A stretch of DNA of 64,000 bases, taken from NCBI GenBank assembly GCA_037501455.1, contig CM074855.1:27181001-27245000 (forward strand), in the 5' to 3' direction. Both the position numbers and the translations under genes were made by a program. This DNA comes from Lantana camara (lineage: Eukaryota > Streptophyta > Magnoliopsida > Lamiales > Verbenaceae). The notes below the pieces were generated by a model. It did no database searches. It had not been told where the DNA came from and saw nothing but the letters and a program-made list of their open reading frames with translations. This document shows positions 34,774 to 47,263 of this stretch, one piece after another (within the stretch, counting starts at the first letter, position 1; each line of letters starts with the position of its first letter).

Positions 34774-37700
34774 TCAAAGACATTCTAAAGCTACTCTAAG
34801 TCCCATCTTCTTAAGATGACCTTCGAAAGCTTCTCGACTAAGGGGTTTAGTAAGTGGATCTACCACGTTCTCTGCTGATGCGACCCTCTCAATTTGCACA
34901 TCTCCTCTTTTGATAATATCACGGATTAGGTGATACTTCCTCATAATGTGCTTGGTCCGTTGGTGAGATCTTGGTTCTCTTGCTTGAGCAACCGCCCCAG
35001 TGTTGTCACAAAAAACAGTAATGGGGTCTTTCATGCTAGGAACAACATTTAACTCTTGAATGAAGTTTCTAATCCAAACACCTTCCAACTAAGTATTCGG
35101 CCTCAGTGGTCGAATTTGCAGTGGTCGTTTTCTTGGAACTCTTCCAACTCACTGCTCCGCCGTTTAGGCAGAAAATGTATCCTGACATTGACTTAAAATC
35201 ATCTAAGTCAGATGAAAAGCTTACATCGTAGTATCCTTCGACAGTAAGATCTTTCTGACCTCTGTAAACTAAGAATAAATCCTTAGTACTTTTCAAGTAC
35301 TTAAGAATATTCTTCACGGCAGCCCAGTGACCATCTCCGGGGTCAGATTGGAAACGACTTGTTACACTAAGTGCATAAGCCACATCCGGTCGAGTACATA
35401 ACATTGCATACATTATGCTACCTATTGCTGATGCATAAGGTGTTTGAGTCATTATTTCCTTCTCAAGGATAGTCATAGGACACATCTTCTTACAAAGACA
35501 TGTTCCTACACTCATAGGAAGGTTCTTAACCTTTGCTGACTCCATATTGAATCTTTTCTATACTTTATCAATGTACATCGACTGTGATAGTCCTATTAAC
35601 CTTCTAGATCTATCTCGATAGATTTTAATTCCAAGGATATAGGACGCATCACCAAGATCTTTCATCTCGAATTGGTTCGATAACCATAACTTAGTCACTT
35701 TCATGTCATCCTTCGAATTCCCAATAAGAAGGATGTCATCAACATAAAGTACTAAGAATTGCATTGAGGTATCCAATTCCTTTGTATATACACATGATTC
35801 ATTCGAAACTTGAATGAAGCCAAACGCTTTGACTGATTTATCAAATCGAATGTTCCAATTCCTAGAAGCCTGTTTCAATCCATAGATTGATCTTTGGAGT
35901 TTGCAAACCTTTTGCTCACTCCCACTGAATGTGAAACCTATGGGTTGCTCCATGTAAATGTCTTTACCAATATCACCATTGAGAAAGGTAGTTTTCATAT
36001 CCATTTGCCATATCTCATAGTCATAATATACAGCAATGGCAAGCATGATCCGAATAGACTTTTGCATTGCAACTGGTGAAAAGGTTTCATCAAAGTCCAC
36101 GTCGGGTCTTTGAGTGAATCCTTTTGCAACCAGTCTTCCTTTGTAGGCTGCAATGCTTCCATCAACTCCAAGCTTTCTCTTAAAGATCCATTTGCAACCT
36201 AAGGGTTTGACCCCATCAGGCAAATTTACCAAGGTCCAAACTTGGTTGGAGTTCATGGAATCCATTTCAGATTTCATGGCTTCTATCCACTGTCCAGATT
36301 CAGAATCTGAAAGTGCCTCCTCATAATGTTAGAGGATCATTATCCTTTTGAGAGATCTCATGGAAGAATCCATACCATCTCTCCGGTTGTCTAGGAGTGC
36401 ATTCAGAACGCCTTAGAGGAGGATTTACGTGTGTATCAAAATTCGTGATTGGTTGTGGTTGATCAGAAGGGGATATTTCTTCAGTGGGTGGCGTGGGGTC
36501 ACTTTGTACTTCCTCTAATTCTATGATCTTGCCTTTCTTTTCTTTAAGGAACGGTTCCTCAAGAAAAGTAGCATTTCTGGAAACAAACACATTTTGCTCA
36601 GATTGATCATAAAAGTAGTATCCTATGGATTTCTTAGGATAACCTACAAAGCAGCATAAGTTAGAATGAGATTTTAACTTATCTCCCACTGTCCTCTTCA
36701 CGTAAGCAGGACAACCCCAAATTCTTAAGTAAGAATAACTAGGGATTTTACCATGCCACATTTCATAGGGCGTTTCAGGGACTGACTAGAGGGAACTAGA
36801 TTCAAAATCTTTGCTGCACTTTCTAGGGCATAACCCCAGAAAGAAGGTGGTAAGTCAGTGAAACTCATCATGGAACGAACCATATCGAGTAGAGTTTGAT
36901 TCCTTCTCTCAGAAACTCCATTGAGTTGAGGAGTTCCCGGAGGTGTCCACTGAGAGATAATCCCATTATCTTTGAGATGATCAAGGAATTCTTCACTAAG
37001 ATACTCGTCTCCTCGATCAGATTGAAGTGCTTTGATCTTGTGACCAGTTTGGTTCTCAACCTCCTTTTGAAATTCTAGGAATTTCTCAAAAGCTTCAGAT
37101 TTATACTTCATTAAGTATACATAACCATACTGACTAAAGTCATCGGTAAAGGTTATGAAATACTGATAATTGTTTCTTGTGCTTACACTAAGCGGTCCAC
37201 AAACATCAGAATGGCTCAAATCCAAGACCTTAGTGGCACGTTCCACAGTTCCTGTAAAAGGAACTTTGGACATCTTTCCTTTGAGACAGGATTCGCAAGA
37301 AGTTAACTCTTTGAGATCATTTTCAGAGAATGATCCTAAAGTGTTTATTTTGCTAATTTTGTTCTTGGAAATGTGTCCTAATCTAGCGTGCCATAACGGA
37401 GCTGAAACTTTGTCATCTTTCTTATGTGTAGTTTCTCGTTGTATATTCATAATATTGATATTTTGAGTTAGATAAAGTCCATTACTTAGAGTACCGATGT
37501 GAACAGAAGAGTTGTCCCGTTTGATAAAATATATACCATTCTTAATATAAGTTTCATAACCTTCATAATCTAAAATTGGAACTGAAATTATATTACGAAT
37601 AATGCTCGGTACATAAAGGACTTTATTTGAAACTAACTCAAAACTACCTAAATCTAATCTAATTGTGCCTAAAGCTCGAGCTTCAACACTTGAGTCATCA

Positions 37701-38677
37701 CCGATCTTCAAGATATATTCTCCTTCTCTGAGTTGTTGGACTTCATTTAACATCTGTACATCATTACAGATATGAGCTCCACAACCGGTATCAAGTACCC
37801 AAGAACTAGAATTAATAGAAAGATTTACTTCAACGAGAAACACACCTTTCTTTAGAGTAGCCTTGTACTCTGGGCAGTTTCTCCTCCAATGTCCCGCTTT
37901 GACACAATGGAAGCAAACATCCTCTTTCTGATCACGGTTCTTCTTTTGGGTCTTCCCCTTCGAAATGCCACCAGTGGGCCTAAGGGGTTTCTTCTTCTTC
38001 TTTTGGGCTTTCTTGCCCTCACCTTTAGAAGGCCCAGAAGAGGAAGATGGAGCATTCACCATCAGAACCTTATTGTCTTTCTTAATCATGCTTTTAGCAG
38101 TCACAAGCTGACTAATCAGCTCAGCTACAGTAGCACCAGCATGATTCATATTGAAGTTAAGGACAAATGGATTGAATAATGGTGGGAGCGAGACTAGCAA
38201 CAAGTCCACTGAAAGCTCATCTTTCAGTGGCATGTCCATGGAAGCAAGTTTCTCAGTAAGGGTGAGAAACTTGAGTCCATATTCATGGACACTTGAACCT
38301 TCCCTCATTCTCAAGTGGAACAATTCCTTTGAAGTGTTATACCTTGTAACACGTTCATGAGGGCGGTAAAGTTGCTCTAAGTGGTCGTAAATCTCCCAAG
38401 CAAATTCCATGGCCTCATGTTGCCTTTGCAAGTCCGGAGACATGTTAGCCAACATAAGGCAACGGGCTTGGAGATTATCATCCTTCCACTTCTGGATCGC
38501 GTCCCGCTCGGCCCGAGTGGGAGCGTCCCCTTCGGGACTAGGCTCCCCTTCAAAGAGAACATAAGTTCTCTTCTCAGAATCTAAAATGATTTTCAGATTC
38601 CTCAGCCAATCAGAATAGTTGGGACCAATCAACTTGTTTGACTCGAGGATCGATACAAGAGGGTTTTTGGTTGCCAT
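34774..38677 (-). pseudogene. Copia-1 gag-pol polyprotein, broken
   Basis: Start ATG at 38675-38677 (MATKNPLVSIL). In order: gag (to about 38000); zinc knuckle CFHCVKAGHWRRNC (about 37880); protease LDTGCGAHIC (about 37780); integrase HHCC (LWHARLGH, CESCLKGK) and core (HSDVCGPL, QSDRGDEY, NGVSERRN) at about 37400-36800. Reverse transcriptase at 36280-35560 has the YVDD motif (LYVDDILLIG). RNase H follows (EAEY, FCDNTGAV) at about 35250-34800. The first 650 codons are open. Frameshifts lie near 36745, 36320 and 35080, and a stop at 35558-35560, so it cannot make full pol. Confidence 0.92.
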
Positions 38678-39029
38678 TTCAAAACACGTAGAGAATCACA
38701 GAATCTATGACCTAAATGGTAAAACAGAGAACTAGTGAGCATGCTGAATTATAACGATATACAAAAGATAAGGTCTTTAATCTAATGTAGCTCCCACTGT
38801 TTTTCAAAGATCTATAATTCCCAAAGATCTAAGAGGAACACACTTCCTAATGGGTACTAAGATCCTAGGCATTTTACCTCGAACCCACGACTCGCGGACA
38901 TTCTAAGTAGAACCCTAGGTAGGTACAACTTGCCAATTCTAACACCTTTAGAACTCTTAGTAATTGTTTTTGCATCACCTATCTTTCAATATGGATCCAC
39001 GACTCGTGCGACATCCATATTTACTTAGG
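38678..39029 (-). other. Copia-1 leader, gag-proximal part
   Basis: Untranslated leader between the gypsy-2 junction and the copia-1 start codon. It has repeated CCACGACTCG motifs. The remaining leader lies at 43642-43927. Confidence 0.6.
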
Positions 39030-40751
39030 CGTTAAGCTAGACCCATCAATCATAAGATCATGATCACGATGCTGATCTTTAGGCTTATTCAAAACAGTGA
39101 ACATTTTGATCAAGAATACTCCATCAATCATAAGATCATGATCAAGACCCACGACCTGATCTTTTGGCTTATTCAAAATGTAAGCAATGAACCCTGTAGC
39201 CCCATCTCTAACCAGTTTCTGAGCCTCTGAGAATGAAAGTAGGGGTACTGTCTTCGAAGTCCAACCCATAATGATATCTGAACCCAACTGCACTTTCTTT
39301 GCTCGGCAATCTATCGTAGCACAGTGCCTGTACAACCAATCCATCCCCAGAATAGAACCGTATCTATCCATCGGCATAACAACAAAATCTGTCAGAAACT
39401 CTCGACCTTCAATCACCACTGGAACATCCCTGAAAACCTGATCCGTCTCTCGCCTACTACCGAAAGGAGTACTAACTAAATAGCGTACAAAAGAGCACAT
39501 AGCAGGCAAGGATAATGTAATAGCAATAGAATGCGTAAGAAAGGAGTGTGTAGCTCCTGGATCAAATAATGTATGGATGTTCGTGCCATGGATGCAAATA
39601 GTACCTTCCACTATCGCTGCAGGGTCGATCTCAGCATCCTGCTCCTCTCCGGCTAATGCATAGGCTCGAGCTCTCACAAGTGGCCTCGGACCAACAGGTG
39701 GCGGATCCTGACGATCCGGACAGCCATCAACCCTGTGCTCGTCACTCCCGCAGATCAAACACAAGCCCAACCGTCGCCTGCAGTTATCGTAGGTATGTGT
39801 AGTAAGCCCACAAAATATGCAACCCGGTTTCTGAGGTGGCGGTGGTGGTACTGGAGCTCTTGGAGCCCTCTGTGACGGTCCTGTGGCTTTAAACTTCTTT
39901 CCGGAGTCTTTCTGTGCTGGAGGTGCAGAATAACTCATAGGCCTCTTTCCTGAGCTCGATCCCTGTCCCGATCTCGAACCCGAAGCCTGTCCTGTACGTA
40001 GAATAGACCTCATGGCAATCTGTGAATCCTCGACCTTCAAAGCTTTGGCGGTAGCTTTGGCCTAGGTACTCGTGTTAGCTGCTTTCAGGGCGTCCTGAAT
40101 ATCTGGCCTGAGTCCCTGTACAAACTGCATCGCATTGTGAAAGTTATCATTCGCTATGTTGGGTGCATAGCGAGAAAGTCTCTCGAACTCGGCAATGTAC
40201 TGGCCAACGGACCTCCCTCCTTGCTTAAGCTCTGTAAACTCCCTCAACCTGCGGGTACGGGAAGCTGGAGGAATAAATTTGTTTCTAAACTCCCGCACAA
40301 AGACCTCCCAGGTAATATCTGCACCAGCAGCTTCCAAAACGATCTGCGTGCTCTCCCACCAAGAGTAAGCCTCACCCTGGATCAAAGTAAGGGTGCAGCG
40401 AGCCTTCTCCTGAGTATCACAAGGTATAAGCTGCCAAATCCTCTCAATCTCTTTCAGCCACATCTCTGCCTGTATGTCGTCGTCCTTATAGAACTTCAGG
40501 GGACGCTGATTCTGAAACTCATACAAAATGGCAAAAATGGGGTTCTCCTGGGGTACTACTGGTGCTGGTGGTGGTGGAGGAACCCGTTCTTGTAACCTCT
40601 GATCAATCAGCCCTACAACCGCGTTCATAAAATCCTGAGGCTGTGCCTGAGCAGGTGGAGGAGGAGATGATCTCTCACGGCGATGGTGACGGCGATGATG
40701 ATGATGCCGATGTCTCGGAGATCGGTCACGATGATGTCTATCACGCTCCAT
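39021..40751 (-). pseudogene. Gypsy-2 gag-protease
   Basis: ATG at 40749-40751 opens an Arg/His-rich N-terminus (RSPRHRHHHHRRHHRRERSS), then the gag domain (FYKDDDIQAEMWLKEIERIW, SWWES). Two zinc knuckles follow (CIFCGLTTHTYDNC, CLICGSDEHRVDGC), then a retropepsin-like protease. Its active site reads LFDPGATHSF instead of the more usual DSGA or DTGA, followed by GMDWLYRH. One TAG (40062-40064) replaces a Trp in the TSTWAK motif; the frame is otherwise open to 39021. The C-terminus shows a local duplication (NKPKDQ and HDLMIDG twice). Gag packages RNA and the protease would cleave the polyprotein. Confidence 0.88.
39039..39180 (-). repeat. Approx. 80-bp duplication at gypsy-2 3' break
   Basis: CCATCAATCATAAGATCATG occurs at 39041 and 39121, each followed by a GATCTTT.GGCTTATTCAAAA block. 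The duplication lies at the truncated edge of gypsy-2 and may be a repair scar. Confidence 0.7.
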
Positions 40752-40984
40752 CCTGAAATCAAATCACTACACATGCATGGTTTGATTAATAGATGCAAAT
40801 GTGTGCATATAATTTCATAATATCAATAAGCACACGTTCAAGGAAGATCAACTAGCTCAAGTAATGCAAGAGTTCAAGTAAATCAAACAATTCAATTGAA
40901 TGCAGACTCTCAAATAACAAATAATCCTATGCCGTGCGACCTAGACTGACTTGATACGACTCAAGAACCTCAGTTTTGTAACCT

Positions 40985-40997
40985 GGATCTGATACCA
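40985..40997 (-). other. Primer binding site of gypsy-2
   Basis: The minus strand reads TGGTATCAGATCC, tRNA-iMet type with one or two changes, 8 nt from the LTR. Confidence 0.85.
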
Positions 40998-41005
40998 CCT
41001 GTAGA

Positions 41006-43641
41006 TGTAGCACCCTAACCCCAAGACACTACATCCCCCGCACTATAGCCTTGATCCACATATGAAATGGACAATCCGTACCACACCAAAACTATAGCGA
41101 ACGGGTGACAATCAAAATAAACGAGCTAGGCGGGACACTCCCCAACATAATTAAATCAAAACATGAATTTAAAAGCGGAAGCAATTCAATGAATACGTAT
41201 AGGTACCATATTTAACAAAATAGATATATAATAGATACCAACATTAACTATCAATACATTATCATCTCTTTATACTATATACAGGCTCAAGTGTAGGCAA
41301 AATGTAATACAACGGTCATGACATGATATACCAAAAGTTCTATACACGAAAGGTACAATGCTAGACCCGAGAAAATGCAAGACCTGACCGGACTCCCGCC
41401 TAGCACGACCACGCTCACAAGTACCTGAAAAGTGAAGTATCAGTCTACTGAAGACTGAGTCAGGGGCAATATATATAACACACGTCACATGCAAGTCATA
41501 GCCTCGGGTGAAGATTTGGAAATGAAAATAGATATATATAGTTCAAGAAAACTTGTTCTTTGCCCGAGATTACGACTAATCACTTTAACACGTTAACTTA
41601 GTCATTTCATGAACATGTGGCCCCGGCGAGTAGGGTTATTCTCCAACCTTTACACCAACCGTGAACAATATGTGCTTGCATGATTAATTCAATACGTGAT
41701 CATACATTTCATTTAGTGCTCAATTAGACAAGTTCATGCTTGAAACATGCAATAACCCGAGGACAACCCGTGGTATCGGATCCGTCCCCAGTCTCCTTCT
41801 TCCTCTGGGTGATAGTGGATTTGCAAGGCCCAACTATCCGCGACATGGTGTGCATAGGGAACATGACTCCCTACACATGGAACTCCTTCCACCACTAATC
41901 TCCTAGTGGCTTCGGGGGTGATCCCAACGATGTGAGGATAATTCAGGAGTTACCCATCAGCCCTTGCTTTCCCGGTTGGCTCAAGACTTACCCTCAGGCC
42001 CAAGTGCAATCATGACTCGCAAAAACATGCTTGAAATCATGAACATTCATGTCTTGCTTGCTTGAAATGTTTATAGTTTGAAAACGTTTATAACTATAAT
42101 AGGTTTTGGCCGAAATCAACACATAAGGGTTATAAGGTTCTAAATACCTAGAACAAAACCTCACCTTTTCTCACAAAACACAACAAGGATATGCTCTAGG
42201 GAGCCTGCTCCTCGTCCACGACCTCCTGACCTTTGCAAACACGACGTGTATACGTGAGACATGACCCAAAATGGACCAAATAGGACGAACGACGAAAATG
42301 CAACGAGATGACGAGCAATATGCAGTGTGGCATGAAAACATCTTGTTTTGGTACATATTCAATCATATAATAGCAATTCGGAGTCAAAGAAATCATCAGA
42401 TCATTGTGCTAAAATTTTAATTTTGTGCAGAAACTTTTGTTCTGTCAGACGTACGGGAACGACCGTTTCGGCTCCCCTTTGAAAATGCCTTCCAAAAGCA
42501 CGCCAACGATTTCGATTTTTAAAATGCGCTGAAGCTGGGAACGGCCCTTCCGGCACGCAGGCCAAAATGGGAACGGCCGTTCCCAGGGTCGGCCGCCTAT
42601 TTTCATTTGAAAGAGTGGGAACGACCGTTCCCATAATGCCTTGAGGCGGGAATGGCCGTTCCCCGTTTCTGCAGCTGAAAAACAGAGCAGCAGCTACGAC
42701 AACAACAACCAAGCAACCACTTCAAGTTTTGATCAATAAAAGGGCATGAATTTCTGATACTATGATGCATATAGGTTGAAGATATGAATTTATACCACTT
42801 AGACATATAAATCATGAGATATCATCAAGAATTCAAGGTTTCATGTTCATGCTCATCTTGATCATTCAAGCCTAAATTTCCAAGAATTCATGCTATAATT
42901 CAGAATATAGTCATAAAATCATACTTTGAACACACATAATCCATAAATTCCATGATTTACAAACCCTAGCTATTTCAAATATGACCAAGAATCATTAATT
43001 CATGCAAAACCCACCTTGGAATGAAAAGAAATGAAGAAGATAAATGGAGATGATGATCAACTTCCAAGCTTGGGATTATTACTTGAAATTCTTGATGAAA
43101 ATTGGTGGAAATCTCTTCTTCTTTTTCCCTTCTTGAAACCGAGAGTGAGGGAGCAAAATATGTTGGGAAATTCTTGGATGAAATGGGATCATGGAAGCTT
43201 GGAGATGATATAACGATGCATCCAATTTTTAAAATACGTGAAATGTCCAATTTGCCAATTAATCCTCTAAGAATTCAAGTCATGCAATTGAGGATATAAC
43301 TTTTGAAATATGATCAATTAAGCCCTTACAAGCTTATGCAATTAAGTCCCTAAAGTTAAAGAAATGAATATTTAGGGACAATTTCCTAATTGAAACACTC
43401 TCGGTAATTGTCTTTTCATAATAAATATTTTCCCATGATATGAAATAATTTTCCAATGATATGAATTCACATAATTCATATAAATAATGTTTCATGAATT
43501 TTATAAAATATGAGATGTCACGTAAGAATATTATGAAATTAAAGAATGAAAATAAATTCCTACGCTCAAAATCTCAAACGTGGCGTGCTTACATGTTCAT
43601 CCGGAACCAGGGCGTTATACGCGGGTTTGGGGCGTGCTACA
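41006..43641 (-). repeat. 5' LTR of gypsy-2
   Basis: 2636 bp; the element reads TGTAGCACGCCCC to GGGTGCTACA. It contains the dyad array at 42455-42663. No gene lies inside. Confidence 0.85.
42455..42663 (-). repeat. Dyad array in gypsy-2 LTR (GGGAACG..CGTTCCC)
   Basis: Five units at about 42455, 42538, 42569 (perfect GGGAACGGCCGTTCCC), 42618 (perfect arms) and 42648. It lies about 1.0-1.2 kb from the LTR 5' end in element orientation. Confidence 0.85.
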
Positions 43642-43927
43642 AGTTGGCACGTTCCAACCTCGCGTGTTCGTTTCGTGTTTCGTTTCGTATCTCAGGTTTC
43701 ACCAAAACCCGGTTCAATCCAAAATAAAAAAACGATTTAAACAGATTTGAATTAAAACGGTTTTCAAAAACACAATTTAAGAAAACAGTTTCAGAAATTC
43801 AAGAAAATTACAGTTTCGTAATTCAGGCTTTCTAAAAGAACCCATGAATACCTAATTCGCATCTAAACCTAAGAATTTCTACCAAATTCAGAATAATTGA
43901 GACGAATCAGAAACACGATTAACGAGG
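43642..43927 (-). other. Copia-1 leader, PBS-proximal part
   Basis: Untranslated leader between the primer site and the gypsy-2 insertion. No gene. Confidence 0.65.
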
Positions 43928-43941
43928 TAGCTCTGATACCA
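43928..43941 (-). other. Primer binding site of copia-1
   Basis: The minus strand reads TGGTATCAGAGCTA, matching the 3' end of initiator tRNA-Met, 2 nt from the LTR. Confidence 0.9.
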
Positions 43942-43943
43942 CT

Positions 43944-45796
43944 TGTTGGAAAACAGGAATCAGAAAGCAGCGAAAATTTAAAAATTTTCCAACAAAAGGA
44001 TCTTAGACTCGCAATCGTGAATCCAAATTCGTAGAGATTAGAAACTTACTTTTCAATAATCTTTCTTGAAGCGTTTCAAGCCACCCAAGAACGCTCTTCT
44101 CGCGGCTTGATCCCCTCTCCTTGGTAAAGCTCCAATCTTTAAAAACTTCTAACTTGAAGCTCTCTAGACATAGTCCACCAACTTGATTACAATCTAACTA
44201 GTAAGGATGCTAGTTCTCTAGTTAGTGTTTAGGCTTAACCTAGGGTTTATTTTATCTTGGAGAAAGGATAGTGTTCAACACATGAACCAAAAGAAAATCG
44301 ATCAGCCCTAAGGGGAGCTCGAACTCCCCTATATATAGGAGAGGGGTGGCCGATCCTAGTCCTTATGGACTAAGGATTTGGTTCCTCTCTCTTATTACTT
44401 GATCATCAAGTAATTTTAAACTTTGACTTTGAATTCTAATTCAAATCAACTATTAAGAGAGCTAAAATATCCAAACCCTTTTGGATAATATTATACTTTA
44501 TTTATTAATAAATAAATAACTTATTTATCTAATTAATTAATTCACAATCAATTAAATAGATTAATTTCTCCAAAATAAGACTTTCATTTTAATTCAAAAT
44601 TAAACCAAAGTCTATTAAATAATTAACACATTAATTATTTAATACATAAATAAATATACACGCACATTGCAAGGACACGTGTCACGCACGTGACGTCCCC
44701 ACACGTGTGGAACCCCTTTGACCCGATTAACTCGTTTAATCATTTTAAAGCCTTAACTCATGTAACCAAGTTGTTGTGTGTGACCCTCTAGGTTCTCAAT
44801 TCAATTAGCACTAACCCTAATTAATTAATTCACTAATTAATTAATCAGTCCACAGATTAAACGACCATAGTCTAGCAACAGGTGTTTAACCCCTAGCTGA
44901 ATTGGAATGTATCAATACGACAGAACCTTTAAGTCATTGATTCATGTGAGATACAATCCTCCTACTTACTATCTCTCAACCAAGATCTAGGGTAAGGGAA
45001 TAATCAGAACCCTAATAATCTGGTCTTAAAGCTAAGTGCATTTCATATCCATTTGATCTCAATCCAAGAAACCCTTTTCTTGATGTCTTGATCTACTGCC
45101 TTGGCCAAGGACTTCATATGGCATATGAATGACTTACACAACAAGAAAAGGGTTTCTCCCAACATTAGCCTTGAATCAGTTGTCTAAGGCGACACCCTTT
45201 AAAGCTTATACCTAAAACTACAGAGTTAACTCATAAAGTGACATGGAACCTCAAGTCTAAGGATCAATTAATCACATCAATGACTCGTGAGATATTTCCT
45301 AATCTGGAAGTTTCCATTTCCTAAAATAGAAACTTCCTTTCCCATTTAGGAATCTTCTCACACGGGGCACCTCAGTGAACTTACTTATGGAAGTAAGCAC
45401 CCTCATGTATCACGCACGTATCAACTATACTCTTTGCACCTTCATGAAATAAGGTGGTCCTTCTTAAGGGCGTGATCCCACAAGCAAGCCTTTAAGGAGT
45501 CAAGTTAACACTCCCACTGTCTGTAGGACTCATCGGCTTGGAGTATTTTACTAATCATGACTTATGTGATATAGGGCTCGTTTCATGAACCATTTCACCT
45601 AAATGGTAGAGTCCTAAAGTCATCAGGATTAGGGGAGTTCTCATACATGCACAACTAAAGTAAACGCATACCAAACAAGAGCATATAAAGAAGTGTTGCC
45701 TCAATTCGTTATTTTATCCAAAGATTGTCTGTGATTACAATAAGGAAAAGCACAAAGCGGATATACAATCGGCTTTCTAGGGCACTTTTCCTAATA
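43944..45796 (-). repeat. 5' LTR of copia-1
   Basis: 1853 bp. Compared with the 3' LTR it lacks parts of the G-box cluster and about 60 bp near 45150. Three CACGTG remain (44676, 44687, 44702). Its terminal CA has mutated to TA (45795-45796). Confidence 0.9.
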
Positions 45797-47250
45797 GTAC
45801 CGAGGCCTATGATTCCAGCACGTGCTTATGCCCTTGAGGGCGAGGAACAAAATGTGGAAGCCGATCTTAATGCTGTCGTGGAAGGTACTTTTTACATACA
45901 TAACATGAATATACATGCACTTTTCGATCCTAGTGCCATCCATTCCTTTATTTTTTCTGGACTTGCTGCTACTCTGTGCTTGTCTGTTACTTGTTTACAT
46001 TCCTGTTATGCGGTTAGTTCCTCCCTTAGGGGAAATCTTGAGACTGGTTAGATGGTCAGAGGTTGTTTGGTGAAGTTGGATAGCAAAGACTACTCCGCAT
46101 ATTTTATTATGATGCCGATGAGGAAATATGGAGTGATTATGGGAATGGACTGGTTGTTTAAGCACCGGGCTACGGTTGACTGTTCTGCTAAGAAAGTGAA
46201 GTTGGGAGAAGAGTTGATTGTGGGAATTAGTTCGAAGTCGTTGCCACTTTTGTCTTTTACAGAAGCTCACAAGTTAGTGGGAGATGGAGCCACCTGATTT
46301 ATTGCTTATGTTCTTAGCAAGCCGAAAGATCAAGCAAAGTTTGAGGACACTTCAGTGGTGAAGGATTATCCCGATGTTTTTTGGGAGAATTTAGATTCTC
46401 TACCACCGGACCGAAAGATTGAGTTCGTGATAGACTTGTATCCGGGATCCAAACCGTACTCTAAGACTCCCTACCATATGGCTCCGGCCGAGCTGAAAGA
46501 GTTGAAGATTCAGCTCGAGAAACTTCTCAAGATTGGGTATATTAGACCGAGTTCTTCACTGTGGGGCGCATCGGTTCTCTTTGTTAAGAAGAAAGATGGG
46601 ATTCTGAGGATGTGTATTGATTACCGAGAGTTGAATCGGATGACCGTGAAGAACATGTATCCTTTACCAGACATTGAGGATTTGTTTGACATGTTACAAG
46701 GTTCAGGGGTGTATTCAAAATTGGATTTGAGACAAGGATATTACCAGCTGAAAATCCGGGAAGAGGACATTCCGAAGACAGGATTCAATACCCGATAAGG
46801 GCATTATGAGTTCGTAGTGATGCCATTTGGATTAACTAATGCCCTAGCCACCTTCATGGACATGATGCATCGGATTTTCCGTCCCTATCTTGATAAGTTT
46901 GTGGTTATTTTCATCGATGATATTTTGGTGTATTCGAGGGCTCCGGAAGATCATGCTCGACATCTCAAAGTGGTATTGGATACCTTGAGAGAGCACCATT
47001 TGTCTGCCAAGTTCAGTAAGTGTGAATTCTGGATCGACCGGGTAACTTTCTTAGGTCACATTGTCTCGAGTAGAGGTCTAGAAATAGATCCTTCGAAAAT
47101 TGAGACAGTTTTACAGTGGCAAAGTCCAAAGAATGCCTCAGAAGTAAGGAGTTTCTTGGGTTTGGCAGGCTATTATCAGAGATTCATGCAGGAGTTTTCG
47201 AAGATTGCTGCCCCTTTAACCCGATTGACTAAGAAAGAGGCTAATTTGAT
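45797..47250 (+). pseudogene. pol: Gypsy-1 protease and reverse transcriptase, broken
   Basis: This continues the gag frame of 31776-32821 without a shift once copia-1 and one GTACC copy are removed. The protease region has LFDPSAIHSF at its active site (usual DSGAT altered), then GMDWLFKH. Reverse transcriptase follows, with [10 protein letters not shown] and the catalytic FIDDILVYS, to [10 protein letters not shown]. In-frame stops are TAG 46049-46051, TGA 46295-46297 and TAA 46796-46798. At about 47250 it is cut off by copia-2 sequence, before RNase H and integrase. It is a dead remnant. Confidence 0.9.
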
Positions 47251-47263
47251 GTAAAGGCATCTA

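Larger units (their letters stand above)
39030..43641 (-). mobile_element. Gypsy-2: truncated gypsy element inside copia-1
   Basis: Minus strand: 5' LTR 41006-43641, primer site, and gag plus protease at 40751-39029. There is no reverse transcriptase, RNase H, integrase, polypurine tract or 3' LTR. The LTR is similar over long stretches to the LTR of the three-LTR array, so both belong to one family group. The right edge ends in GGGCGTGCTACA. The left edge has no target duplication, so the 3' half was deleted after or during insertion. Confidence 0.82.
32822..45796 (-). mobile_element. Copia-1: Ty1/copia element inside gypsy-1 gag
   Basis: Minus strand. LTRs lie at 32822-34757 and 43944-45796, flanked by the 5-bp duplication GTACC (32817-32821 and 45797-45801). 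It has a polypurine tract, a gag-pol frame (38677 down to 34774), a leader, and a primer site at 43928-43941. Its leader is interrupted by gypsy-2 (about 39030-43641). The LTRs differ by several indels (1936 versus 1853 bp), so it is not very recent. Gene order integrase before reverse transcriptase is diagnostic of copia. Confidence 0.93.
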